64,000 nt of DNA from Endomychus coccineus (GCA_958510875.1 OY294072.1:3286001-3350000), one strand, 5' to 3'. Shown: positions 10,353 through 22,100, counted from the first letter of the stretch. Numbers and translations are program-made. The notes: generated from the sequence alone by a model not told the origin.

Positions 10353-11183
10353 ATGATTGCTTTTATAAATAGAAACGTTTTGGAGATCGCGAGCCCAGTA
10401 TCAATGTTGATCTATCAGGGTGAAGGTCTGTTGAATTCGCTCATAAACAGTCTCCCGTTCGAAGTACATATTCCATCGTATCAATTCTGTGGACCTGGTA
10501 CTAAGCTACAGAAGCGACTTGCGCGTGGCGATAAAGGTGTTAATCCGTTGGATTCGGCCTGTCGCGAATACGACATAGCTTATTCTCAGCACAAATCTCT
10601 AGAAGATCGTCATAAGGCTGATAAAATATTAGAGGACGCAGCTTGGCAGCGTGTTAAATCTAAGGACGCTAAGGCCGGCGAAAGACTAGCTAGTCTATTG
10701 GTTACTGGGGGAATGAAAGTTAAACGTAAACTAGGAATGGGTCTTAAGAAACGTGCTGGTCGTCGTGGAGGATGTTGCTTTCGGAAAGATATAGTGGGAC
10801 ATATTTCTAAGTCTATGGAACCGTCTGCGTCGTTGCGAAAGTCTGCTATGAATGCATTGAAAGCTGCACGAATAGCTATTAAGCGAGTCGGAGGTAAAAA
10901 GCGTGTTAAAGTACCCCGCGTAATACCCCTGCCGAAATCTGGAGGATTCCTCCCGTTATTACTACCTATTTTGGGGGCGCTGGGGGCCTTAGGGTCTGTG
11001 GCGGGTGGTGCAAGTGCCATCTCTAATACAGTAGTCAATGTTAGAAACGCCAAAAAGAAGCTTGAAGAGGATCAGCGTCATCATGCAGCTATGGAATCGT
11101 TAGGTAAAGGATTATACTTGCGGAAGAATGCGAAAGGTGGATTTGGGTTGTTTTTGAAGAAACAACAAAAAAACTTCCAATAG
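10353..11183 (+). CDS. PLA2-domain / pX-like minor virion protein
   Basis: Residues ~36-80 (from 10,353) form a parvovirus-type phospholipase A2 domain: calcium loop FCGPGTKL, then NPLDSACREYDIAYS. The usual catalytic HD is YD here (Tyr codon 10,569-10,571), so lipase activity is probably lost. A Lys/Arg-rich middle is followed by PLPKSGGFLPLLLPIL and a Gly/Ala hydrophobic stretch around residues 192-225. This resembles the C-terminal part of adenovirus core protein pX, a fusion reported for adintovirus-like elements. ATG 10,353 is the first methionine; ATG 10,404 is an alternative closer to the domain. It ends in KKQQKNFQ-stop, over a slippery heptamer leading into the protease frame. Confidence 0.8.
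   Translation: MIAFINRNVLEIASPVSMLIYQGEGLLNSLINSLPFEVHIPSYQFCGPGTKLQKRLARGDKGVNPLDSACREYDIAYSQHKSLEDRHKADKILEDAAWQRVKSKDAKAGERLASLLVTGGMKVKRKLGMGLKKRAGRRGGCCFRKDIVGHISKSMEPSASLRKSAMNALKAARIAIKRVGGKKRVKVPRVIPLPKSGGFLPLLLPILGALGALGSVAGGASAISNTVVNVRNAKKKLEEDQRHHAAMESLGKGLYLRKNAKGGFGLFLKKQQKNFQ
11168..11174 (+). promoter_or_regulatory. candidate -1 ribosomal frameshift site A AAA AAC
   Basis: The heptamer AAAAAAC is phased X XXY YYZ relative to the PLA2/pX frame (zero-frame codons AAA 11,169-11,171 and AAC 11,172-11,174). The zero-frame stop TAG follows at 11,181. A -1 slip continues at CTT 11,174 in the protease frame, which is then open to its stop. No downstream stem or pseudoknot was established by eye. 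Confidence 0.5.
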
Positions 11184-11548
11184 AGCTACCCAATAGACCG
11201 TTGTATGATGTGGATTTGGTGCGTTTCGCGAAAAAAATGAAAATACCTCATTTTCGTGGTGTCTTTATGCGAGACAATTTACCTAGGAAACGTCCTTGGA
11301 GGCAAGAATGTGCCATTTTGAATTTGGATTCGATCAAAAACAGCGGTACTCATTGGGTGGCCTTTAGAAAAATAAATAACCAAGTGGAATACTTTGACTC
11401 TTTTGGAAATTTAAAACCACCCGTGGAACTAGTTCGATATTTGGGTGGTGGTGGTGGGGTTAGAATTTTCTATAATAACGACGCTTATCAAAAGTATGAT
11501 CAGGTGATTTGTGGACATTTATGTTTGAAATTCCTCAGTTCTACGTAA
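11174..11548 (+). CDS. PRO: adenain-like cysteine protease
   Basis: Processes virion proteins during maturation in adenoviruses and Polintons. The frame contains IPHFRGVFMRDNLP; the catalytic His in THWVAF; an Asp in EYFDSFG; Gln in AYQKYD; and Cys in ICGHLCLKFL, with Gln-to-Cys spacing of seven as in adenain. There is no ATG before about 11,237, inside the conserved part, while homologous-looking sequence (KKLPIELPNRPL) runs upstream to the slippery site at 11,168. The protein is therefore probably made as a -1 frameshift extension of the PLA2/pX protein, though an internal or spliced start is possible. The frame is intact. Confidence 0.85.
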   Translation, partial: LPIELPNRPLYDVDLVRFAKKMKIPHFRGVFMRDNLPRKRPWRQECAILNLDSIKNSGTHWVAFRKINNQVEYFDSFGNLKPPVELVRYLGGGGGVRIFYNNDAYQKYDQVICGHLCLKFLSST

Positions 11549-11567
11549 ACATCTAGAGTGAGCAGTC

Positions 11568-12038
11568 ATGTCTGAATCCTACGATAAATTTATCGGAAAG
11601 ATTAGGCAACAACTTTCTGTTGATATTCAAAGACCTGGAATGCATGCAATCATCCGATACGTATATGATAATCTAATAAAAGCAATAGAAAAACCTTCGA
11701 GTGAACTGAGCAAAAGAGACTCATTATTTCTCCCGATGGAATACATTCTAAAACATTTGGATTTGCTGTCTCTCAATCAGAATGAAGTTCCTAAATATAT
11801 GTTGAACACCCTTTACCGTCAAATGAGGTGTATGGAACATATCGACGAAGATTGTGATTGTCTGCCACCTCCTCGCAAACTATGTTCGCAATGTTTATCT
11901 GAACAGATATCGAAGGTCATGGAAACCGAGGGAATAACGCATCATGAGAAGCAGGTGTTGATTGAAGAAGTGTGCAGAGACGATCCATACTTTATGCGAT
12001 CATACTTATTCCATATATTAATGTGCAAATATAAATAG
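11568..12038 (+). CDS. unassigned Polinton protein with Cys cluster
   Basis: Intact 156-codon frame 19 bp after the protease stop, with its ATG at 11,568. The N-terminal half is helical and charged. Residues ~97-115 carry CDC...LCSQC, which could bind one zinc ion. An AATAAA lies shortly after the stop (about 12,049). I do not recognise the family. Its place in the rightward structural block suggests a virion or assembly role. No copy is seen in the second Polinton fragments. Confidence 0.6.
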   Translation: MSESYDKFIGKIRQQLSVDIQRPGMHAIIRYVYDNLIKAIEKPSSELSKRDSLFLPMEYILKHLDLLSLNQNEVPKYMLNTLYRQMRCMEHIDEDCDCLPPPRKLCSQCLSEQISKVMETEGITHHEKQVLIEEVCRDDPYFMRSYLFHILMCKYK

Positions 12039-12067
12039 AAATGTTACAATAAATTCTTATCAGTATC

Positions 12068-12757
12068 ATGTCGCAGTTATTCACGCTAACAAGCACCAAC
12101 CATATATTCTCGTTCACACCGCAGAATTCGATCGAGTTGAAGCCTGATAAGCGACACTATTTGGCTTTGTTGGGATTCACTTCTTATAACTCTATACCGA
12201 ATATCGAGAACGAGAAATTTTACTATTTGGGGGACGATGGAAAGACTTTGAAAACAATCGAAATACCTTCGGGTAACTATGAACTATCCGACATTGAAGA
12301 ATTAATTCGGAAAAGATTGAACGTGAAAGAAGATGTCTTCTCGCTGAAGCCCAATAACAATACATTAAAGTGTGAGATATTCTATAAGAACCACGACATT
12401 TCGTTTGTTAAGGAAGATAGCCTAGGCAAAATATTAGGGTTTTCGCGTAAAGTCTTGAAAAAGGGCGTGGTCCACATGTCCGATTGACCAGTCAACATTA
12501 TAAAAGTAAGCAACATCCGATTCGAATCAAACATTACCGTGGGAGCCTTCTACCGAGATAGACCTGCGCATACGATCTACGACTTCCCCATCACAGACGA
12601 TCCTGGCTATAGGATTGTGGAACGTCCAAAGAATCCTCTATATTTACCAGTGTCAGATATCGGTGAAATTACCAACATCACCGTACTCGCCCTAGATCAA
12701 CATTCGAACCCGATAAATTTTCGAGGTGAAGAAAGTGTTTTACATCTACATTTATAA
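12068..12757 (+). pseudogene. mCP: minor capsid protein (penton-type jelly roll), one in-frame stop
   Basis: The ATG at 12,068 opens a 230-codon frame with TGA at 12,485-12,487 (codon 140). The paralogues near 50,335 and 61,030 have an Arg codon here, so this is a C-to-T type change. Conserved features are HYLALLGFTSYNSIPNIE, GNYELSDIEELI, LGFSRK, GAFYRDRPAHTIYDFP and NFRGEE. In Polintons this single jelly-roll protein forms the capsid vertices. It is followed by ~165 bp of non-coding DNA and the major capsid gene, the usual order. Confidence 0.88.
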
Positions 12758-12924
12758 GAAGTCTGAAAACAGAATATGGGATTAGTTGTTGCTGTGGGTG
12801 ATAAAAGAATCTCACACGCTTCATATCCATCAGTCTTCAACAAAACACCGAAAGTGCGAGAGCTAACCCTCACCTAAGCCAACCGATTAGTTCTACAATC
12901 TTTAGGGTTTCGCCTTAAATAAAA

Positions 12925-14170
12925 ATGCCCAATAAGCGAAAGTTTGGTGGTGTAGATGTTGATGGTGGAGATAACAATGTTATCTCATCAATTTTCGATT
13001 TATACCAGCAGCCGAAATTCGATGAGTCGATTCGGAAAGCCGAGTATAGATCGATTACACCGTTCGTTAAAGCCTTCAATAACAGCGACATCGTGGAGTT
13101 TGGAATAAATCAAGTGGACGCGTTTTTTTCCATGAAGGATACTCTATTGGTGATTAAGGGAAAAATCGAAGTGAAGGGTGGAGGTAATGTTATATTGTTA
13201 CCGAATTATGGAGCCTTCCTTTTCGACTCGTGCTCGTACGTGGACATCGAAACAGTTCGAGATCCTGGTATAGTCAGCGCTGTTCGAGCATTTACCTGCT
13301 ACACCCCTACAGCTTCTACGCATATGGCTACCGCTAGTTGGTTGTACCCCCTTGAGAGCGTAGTTTTGCACGAAACTAAATCATTCAGTCTATTGATTCC
13401 GCTGAAGCATATATTCAACATTTTCAACGATTACCCGATGATTACATTTGGTAGGCAGACTATTCGACTGGTGCTTGCTCGAAACGATAACGATTGCGTT
13501 AACATTGAAACCGCCACGACCACCGTTAAATTCCTGATTGATAGTATGGAATTGAAAGTGAAGTATATCTATCCTAACGATATAATTAGAGAAAAGCTCT
13601 TGCGAGCAATCACGAGTGATTCACCCATCCTAATTCCATTCCGGAAGTGGGAATGCCATGAGCTCCCTGCCATAACAAGCGAGGCCCGACGAGAAATTTG
13701 GGCGGTCAAGACTAGTGCGGCAGTTGAAAAACCTCGCTATGTCATAGTATTCATTCAAACGGACAAACGAAACAATGTGAAGGCTAACCTCACAATATTT
13801 GATCATCTGGATATAACAAGTATTCGCTTATCTCTAAACGGCGAATATTACCCTAACGAGCGAATGAACTTGGACTTTGCCAAGGATGATTTCGCGCTCG
13901 CTCACCATAACTACACAGAGCTATACAAATTCCTCGTCGACTGCTGTGAAACAACCAATGTTAGATTACACCAGTTTCAAAAAGCGCGCCCTCTACATAG
14001 TCGATTGTTCGAAACAGGAGGAAGCAGTGAAATCTGCAACTGTTGATGTGCGATTGGAAATCGAGGCAGATAAGGGATTTCCAGCCAATACGAAAGCATA
14101 TTGTATCATCATTCACGATTGTTTGATGGAGTACTCCCCACTCTCGGAAACAGTGAAGAGTCTGATCTAA
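12925..14170 (+). pseudogene. MCP: major capsid protein (double jelly roll, hexon-type), one frameshift
   Basis: The main icosahedral shell protein. The ATG at 12,925 opens a frame to 14,046; the true C-terminus continues in another frame to 14,170. The switch is near 13,945-13,960, judged by alignment with 51,437-52,069: KKRALYIVDCSKQEEAVKS here, KNRAIFVIDCSKQNDAIKS there. Other shared signatures are VEFGINQVDAFFSM near the N-terminus, NYGAFLFDS, RDPGIVSAVRAF, LIPFRKWE, REIWAVKTS and MEYSPL near the end. Predicted length is about 415 residues, within the Polinton range. Confidence 0.9.
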
Positions 14171-14217
14171 AACGTACTGTCTAACGACTATGAGCGATCA
14201 GTTTAGTACGAGCCATC

Positions 14218-14724
14218 ATGAGGATAGCATTGGTTGACATTCAGGGATTCATCATCGATGATGTGTTTCACCCCAAAGAAATGTCTATACAAATTGGGTT
14301 CAAACGACATTATTCGTTGTTTAAGCCGCTCACACCGCTAACGATGTTAAGTGAGAAGGACCGAAAATCCGCTTGGTATTTGGAACATCTTTGTCATGGT
14401 TTGGAATATACATCTGGTGATGTGGAATATGGAGAAATTGATACTATCCTAAGATTGACTCTACTGTGTGCAGCAGACATTATATATGTTCGAGGCCACC
14501 AAAAAGCAGAATTTCTCGCGAATAAGTACAAGGAGCTAGATATCTTTCCACGAATCGTAGATGTATGCAGTTTCGACAACACCCTATGTCAAACGGGGAA
14601 ATTCGAGCCTACAAACAGACTGAGCTGTCTAAATCATCGCAATGATAGTGGGAAATATATGTGTGCAGTCAATCATGTCGATAACCTACAACATTGGTTC
14701 CTCACGATCATACTTCCTAAATGA
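14218..14724 (+). CDS. conserved Polinton-associated protein, possible RNase H-like fold
   Basis: Intact 168-codon frame with its ATG 47 bp after the capsid gene. It begins MRIALVDIQGFIIDD and has HPKEMSIQIG, WYLEHLCHGL, YTSGDVEYGEID and DIIYVRGHQKAEFLA. The VDIQGF start and later acidic and His positions are reminiscent of RNase H-fold nucleases, but a complete catalytic set is not evident. From memory similar uncharacterised proteins occur across arthropods and cnidarians. In the second Polinton this position, directly downstream of the capsid gene, holds an MSV199 cassette instead. Confidence 0.6.
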   Translation: MRIALVDIQGFIIDDVFHPKEMSIQIGFKRHYSLFKPLTPLTMLSEKDRKSAWYLEHLCHGLEYTSGDVEYGEIDTILRLTLLCAADIIYVRGHQKAEFLANKYKELDIFPRIVDVCSFDNTLCQTGKFEPTNRLSCLNHRNDSGKYMCAVNHVDNLQHWFLTIILPK

Positions 14725-14798
14725 AATGTACTTTTCTTAAAAATAAATGAAAAATATTATTAATATTTGATATTTCATTTCTCATACACCTCCCACAA

Positions 14799-14902
<104 letters not shown>

Positions 14903-14908
14903 CATGAA

Positions 14909-15082
14909 CGACTTCGAGTCGCATGCGAGTCGCTTCCAAGTCGCTTGCGAGTCGCTTTCGAGTCGCTTGCGAGTCGCTTGCGAGTCACTTGCGAGTCGCT
15001 TCCGAGTCGCTTGCGAGTCGCTTGCGAGTCGCTTGCGAGTCGCTTCCGAGTCGCTTCCGAGTCGCTTCCGAGTCGCTTGCGG
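14909..15082. repeat. 11 bp minisatellite
   Basis: Roughly 16 copies of an 11 bp unit, consensus GAGTCGCTTGC with TTC variants. The unit contains no stop in any frame, which produces spurious ORFs on both strands. The following 15,083-15,354 has no gene; it includes a CTTTCATTTGATACC motif near 15,160 that recurs near 54,435. Confidence 0.9.
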
Positions 15083-15354
15083 GTTTTTCCTCATTTACAT
15101 GTACCCCAGGAGAGTTTTTCGGAAAAAAGTTTGAAATTCATATTCTACGCGTTAAGACCTTTCATTTGATACCCATGAAACCCTACTTAAAAAATAAAAA
15201 ATTTCAAATCCTTATCGCGAGAGATCGGTCAAACTGATTGACATATAAATAGTATATTCTTATTCAGCACATCACGTAGATTCTGAATATGCAATAAAAT
15301 GATCACTTCCGGTGTAACAATGTGTCGAATATATAACCCACTTCCGGTTTAACC

Positions 15355-16131
15355 CTGATGATGATGATGTTTGGCAGTGGTGATGACATCTTCATGAAGC
15401 AGTCTGTACCTTTTGGACCGAAGGTACAGATCACTTCCTAGAGGTGGCGGAGCCCCCTCCAGGAAGCAGTCTGTACCCTAGGTCTGTCATGACAGCTGTC
15501 ACTTGGTGGTGACATCTCTACAAAGCAATCTGTACCTTAGGTCTACCATGACAGCTGGTTCTTATGGTCGCCATGACAGCTGGACTTTATGGACGCCATG
15601 ACAGCTTGTTCTTATGGTCGCCATGACAGCTGGTTCTTATGGTCGCCATGACAGCTGGTTCTTATGGTCACCATGACAGCTGGTCCTTATGGTCGCCATG
15701 ACAGCTGGTTCTTATGATCGCCATGACAGTTGGTTCTCATGGTCGCCATGACAGCTGGACCTTATGGTCGCCATGACAGCTGGTCCTTATGGTCGCCATG
15801 ACAGCTGGTCCTTATGGACGCCATGACAGCTGGTTCTTATGGTCGCCATGACAGCTGGTTCTTATGCTCGCCATGACAGCTGGACCTTATGGTCGCCATG
15901 ACAGTTGGACCTTAGGGCCGCCATGCTGCCATGTGTTAGTCACGTGACCCTGTACATGTGACACACTTTTTGAACACACCCTGTATACTCTTTACAGATA
16001 AAATAAAATCCTTATCACCTACATCCTTTCAAAACTGATAAGGACGAGCTCATGCACCGGATGCACATCGACAGCTAGGCCGGAAGTGGAGACCGGATAT
16101 CCTGGTGGAGAACTCGTCCTGTTCATCTACT
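15355..16131. repeat. minisatellite-rich terminal block, copy 1
   Basis: A longer unit (GAAGCAGTCTGTACC with a GTGGTGACATC neighbour) is followed, from ~15,545 to 15,920, by about 15 copies of a 25 bp unit around CGCCATGACAGCTGG with TCCTTATGGT. A unique ~200 bp tail contains ATAAGGACGAGCTCATGCAC. The whole arrangement, in the same orientation, recurs at 54,760-55,872. Similarity ends at GTTCATCTACT (16,131 and 55,872), where copy 1 meets the satellite directly. Confidence 0.85.
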
Positions 16132-19100
16132 ATCCGGTACTAAAAATAATTTTATAATACTTTCGGCTAAACGCGTAAACTCCTGTATCTGAAGATGTCA
16201 TATCTTCACATTTCGAGATAAACGCGACAATGTACGAAGCGAACGAAACGTCGATCTAGACGTTCACATTGGGCATATTTAAGTCGTTCTTAGAACAGCT
16301 ATCGACATAAACTATGAGTCGGGATGTTCAGAAATTTGTTCTAAATTTGGATTCGGGAATGAAAATGATTTAAGAATCCTTTCGGCTAAACGCGTACACT
16401 CTTGGATCTGAAGATGTCATATCTTCAGTTTTCGAGATAAACGCGACAATGAACGAAACGAATGAATCGTCGATCTAGACGTTTACATTGGATATACTGA
16501 AATCGTTATAAGAACAGCTATTGACATGAATTTTGGTTCGGGATAATCGGAAATATGTTTCGAATTTGAATCCGGTACTAAAAATAATATTACAATTCTC
16601 TCGGCTAAACGCGTAAACTCCTGGATCTGAAGTTGTCATATCTTCAAATTCCGAGATAAACGCGACAATGTACGAAGCGAACGAATCGTCGATCTAGACG
16701 TTTACATTGAGTATAACTGAAACATTATTAGAACAGCTATCGACAATAACTATGAGTTGTCACATCCTGGGATGTGTTCTAAATTTGAACTCGGGACTAA
16801 AAATGATTTCAGAATCCTCTTGGCTGAACCCGTACACTCCTGGATTCGAAGATGTCGAATCTTCAGTTTCCCAGATAACGCGACAAAGTACGAAGCGGAC
16901 GAGTCGGCGATCTGGACGTTTATATTGGGTATACTGAAATCGTTATTAAGACAGCTATCGACATGAACTATGGGTCGGGATGTTCAGAAATATGTTTTAA
17001 ATACGAATTCGGAACTGAGGATGATTTCAAAATCCTCTTGTTTGAACGCGTACACTCCTGGATCTGAACATGTCATATCTTCAGTTCTCGAGATAAACGC
17101 GACAATGTGCGAAGCGAACGAATCGACGATCTAGACGTTTAAATTGAGTATACTTGAATCGTTATTAGAACAGCTATCACCATCAACTATGGGTCGGAAT
17201 GTTCAGAAATATGTTCTAAATTCAATCCGGGACTGAAAAAGGTTTAAGAAATCTCTTGGCTCAACGCGTACACTCCTGGATCTGGAGATGTCATATCTTC
17301 AGTTTTCGAGAAAAACGCGACAATGTAAGAAGCGAACGAATCGTCGATCTAGACGTTCACATTGAGTATACTTTAATCGTTATTAGAACAGCTATCACCA
17401 TCAACTATGGGTCGGAATGTTCAGAAATATGTTCTTAATTTAATCCGGGACTGAAAATGATTTAAGAATCCTTTTGGCTCAACGCGTACACTCCTGGATC
17501 ATGTCATATCTTCAGTTTTCGAGATAAACGCGACAATGTATGAAGCGAATGAATCGTCGATCTAGACATTAACATTGGGTATACTAAAATCGTCATAGAA
17601 CAGCTATTCACATGAACCATGGGTTGGGATTATCGGTAATATGTTTTGAATTTGAATCCGGTACTGAAAATAATTTTATAATTCTCTCGGCTAAACACGT
17701 ACACTCCTGGATCTGAAGATGTCATATCTTCCATTTTCGAGATGAACGAGTTGATGTACGACGCGAACGAATCGTCGATGTAGACGTTCACATTGGGTAT
17801 ACTGAAATCGTAGCGAACGAATTGTCGATCTAGTTGTTCACATTGGGTATACTGAAATTGTTATGAGAACAGCTATTGCCGTGAACTATGGGTCGGATGT
17901 TCAGAAATATGTTTTAAATTTGAATACGGGACAAAAATTACTCAAGAATTCTTTCGGCTAAACGCGTAAACTATTGGATCTGAAGATGTCTCATCTTCAT
18001 TGTTCGAGATAAACGACAAAATGTACGAAGTGAACGAATCGTCGATCTAGACGTTTACATTGAGTATACTAAAATCGTTATAAGATCAGATTTCGACATG
18101 AACTATGAGTCGAGATGTTCAGAAATATGTTCCAAATTTGAATCCGGGACTAAAAATGAATTCAGAATCCTCTTGGCTGAACGCGTACTCTCCTGGATCT
18201 GGAAATGTCATTTCTTCAGTTTTTGAGATAAACGCGACAATGTACGGAACGAAGGAATCGTCAATCCAGACGTTCACATTGGGTATACTAAAATCGTTAT
18301 GAGAACAGCTATTGACATGAACTATATGTCGGGATGTTCAGAGAAATATTTAAAATTTGAATCCGGGACGAAAAATGATTTTATAATTCTCTTCGCTAAA
18401 CGCGTACATTCATGGATCTGGACGTTTACATTGGGTATATTCAGATCGTTATTAGAACAGCCATCGACATGAACTATGGCTCGGGATATTCAGGAATATG
18501 TTTTAAATTTTAATCCGGGACTAAAAATCGTTTCAGAATCCTCTTGGCTGAACGCGTACACTCTTGGATCTGAAGATGTCATATCTTCAGTTATCGAGAT
18601 AAACGCGAGAATGAACGAAGTGAACGAATCGTCTATCTAGACGTCAACATTGAGTGTACTAAAATCGCCATTAGAACAGCTATCGACATGAACTATGGGT
18701 CGAGATGTTCAGGAATATGTTTCAAATTCGAATCCGGGACTGGAAATGATTTGAGAATCCTTCCGGCTGAACGCGTACACTCCTGGATTTGGAGATCTCC
18801 AGTTTTTGAGATTGACGCGACGATGTACGGAGCGAACGAATCGTCGATCTAGACGTTTACATTGAGTATACTCAAATCGTTATTAGAAAAGTCATCGACA
18901 AGAACTATGGATCAGGATATTCAGAAATATGTTTAAAATTTGAATCCAAAACTAAAAAAAATTGTATAATCCTCTTAGCTGTACGCGTACACTCCTGAAT
19001 CTGAAGATGTCATATCTTCAGTTCTCGAGATAAACGCGACGATGTACGGAACGAAGGAATCGTCAATCTAGACGTTCACATTGGGTATACTAAAATCGTT

Positions 19101-22100
19101 ATGAGAACAGCTATTGACATGAACTATGTGTCGGGATGTTCAGAGAAATATTTAAAATTTGAATCCGGGACGAAAAATGATTTTAGAATTCTCTTCGCTG
19201 AACGCGTACAATCATGGATCTGGACGTTTACATTGGGTATATTCAAATCGTTATTAGAACAGCCATCGACATGAACTATGGCTCGGGATATTCAGGAATA
19301 TGTTTTAAATTTTAATTCGCGACTAAAAATCGTTTCAGAATCCTCTTGGCTGAACGCGTACACTCCTGGATCTGAAGATGTCATATCTTCAGTTATCGAG
19401 ATAAACGCGAGAATGAACGAAGTGAACGAATCGTCGATCTAGACGTTTACATTGGGCATATTCAAGTCGTTCTTAGAACAGCTATCGACTTAAACTATGA
19501 GTCGGGATGTTCAGAAATATGTTCTAAATTTGGATTCGGGAATGAAAATGATTTTAGAATCCTCTTGGCTAAATGCGTACACTCTTGGATCTGAAGATGT
19601 GATATCTTCAGTTCCCGAGATAAACGCGACAATGTATGTAGCGAATGAAACGACGTTCACATTGGGTTTACTAAAATCGTTATTAAAAAAGCTATTGACA
19701 TTAATCATGGGTCGGGATGTTTTATAATTCTTGTAGCTAAACGCGTACACTCATGGATCTGAAGATATCATATCTTCAGTTTTCGAGATAAATGCGAAAA
19801 TGAACGAAGCGAACGAATCGTCGATCTAGATGTTAACATTGGGTATACTAAAATCGTCATTGGAACAGCTATCGACATGAACTATGGGTCGGGATGTTCA
19901 GAAAAATGTTTGAAATTTGAATCCGGGACGAAAAATGATTTTAGAATTCTCTTCGCTAAACGCGTACACTCATGGATCTGGACGTTCACATTGGGTATAC
20001 TCAAATCGTTATTAAAACAGTCATCGACATGAACAATGGCTCGGGATATTCAGGAATATGTTTTAAATTTGAATCCGGGAATAAAAATCATCTGATCCTT
20101 TCGGCTGAACGCGTACACTCCTGAATCTGAAGATGTCATATCTCCAGTTTTCGATATATACGCGACAACGTACGAAGAGAACGAATCGTCGATCTGAACG
20201 TTTACATTGGAAATAATTGAATCGTCAATAGAATAGCTATCGCCATGAACTATAGGTCGGGATGTTCAGAAATATGTTTTGAATTTGAGTCCGGGATTAA
20301 AAATGATTTTACAATTCTTTCGGCTAAACGCGTACACTCCTGGATCTGAAGATGTCACATCTTCAGTTTTCGAGATAAACGTGACAATGTACGAAGCGAA
20401 CGAATCGTTGATCTAGACGTTTACATTGGGTATACTGAAATCGTTATTAGAACAGCTATCGACATGAACTATGGTTCGGGATGTTCAGAAATATGTTTTA
20501 AATTTGAATACGAGACAAAAATGATTTTAGGATTCTCTCGGCTAAACGCGTACACTCCTGGATCTGAAGATGTCATATCTTCAGTTTTCGAGATAAACGT
20601 GACAACGTACGAAGCGAACGAATCGTCGATCTAGACGTTAACATTGGGTATACTAAAATCGTTATTAGAACAGCTATCGACATGTACTATGAGTCGGCAT
20701 ATTCAGAAATGTGTTTCGAATTTGAATCTGGGACTAAAAATGATTTTAGAATTTTTTCGGCTAAACGCGTACACTCCTGGATCTGAAGACTTCATATCTC
20801 CAGTTTTCGAGATAAACGTGACAATGTACGAAGCGAACGAATCGTCGATCTAGTTGTTTACATTGAGTATACTAAAATCGATCATCTATCGACATGTACT
20901 ATGAGTCGGCATATTCAGAAATGTGTTTTGAATTTGAATCTGGGACTAAGAATGATTCTAGAATCCTATTGGCTAAACGCGTACACTACTGGATCTGAAG
21001 ATGTCATATCTTCAAATTTCGAGATGGACGCGACAATATACGGAGCGCACGAGTCGTCGATCTAGACGTTTACATTGGGTATACTCAAATCGTTATTAGA
21101 ACAGCTATCGACATCAACTATGAATCGGCATATTCAGAAATGTGTTTTAAATTTGAATAACGGACTAAAAATGATTTCAGATTCCTCTTGGCTGAACGCG
21201 TACTCCCCTGGATCCGAAGATGTCATATCTTCAGTTTTCGATATAAACGCGACAATGTACGAACCGAATGAACCGTCGATCTAGACGTTCACATTGGGTT
21301 TACTCAAATCGTTATTAGAACAGCCATCGACATGAACTATGGGTCGAGATATTCAGAAAAATGTTTTAAATTTGAATCCGGGAATAAAAATCATTTCATA
21401 ATCCTCGTAGCTAAACGCGAACACTCATGGATCTGAAGATAGGATATCTTCAGTATCCAAGATGAATGCGACAATGTACGGAGCGAATGGATCGTCGATC
21501 TAAACGTTCACATTGCATATACTATAAATGTTATAAAAACAGCTATCGACATGAACTATGGGTCGGCATGTTCAGAAATATGTTTCAAATTTGGATCCGG
21601 GAAAAAAAATGATTTCAAAATCCTCTTGGCTGAACGCGTATACTCCTGGCTCTGAAGATGTCAAATCTTCAGTTATCGAGATAAGCGCAACAATGTAGGA
21701 GGCGAACGAATCGTCGATCTAGACGATTACATTGAGTATAATAAAATCGTCATTAGAACAGCTATCGACAAGAACTATGGGTCGGGATGTTCAGAAAAAT
21801 GTTTTGAATTCGAATCCGGAACTAAAAACGATTTTGAAATCCTTCTGGCTAAACGCGTATACTCCTCGATCTGAAGATGTAATATCTTCAGTTTTCGATA
21901 TAAACGCGACAACGAACATAGCGAATGAATCGTCGATCTGGACGTTCACATTGGGTATACTGAAATCGTCATAAGAACAGCTATTGAAATGGAATATGAG
22001 TCGGGATATTCAGAAAAAATTTTTAAATTCGAATACGGGACTAAAAATGATTTTAGAATTTTTTCGGCTAAACGCGTACACTCCTGGATCTGAAGACTTC

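Noticed and set aside
15545..15920. Regular 25 bp repeats resembling a CRISPR array (also 55,366-55,660)
   Set aside because: Units are contiguous without unique spacers, in a eukaryotic context: a minisatellite.
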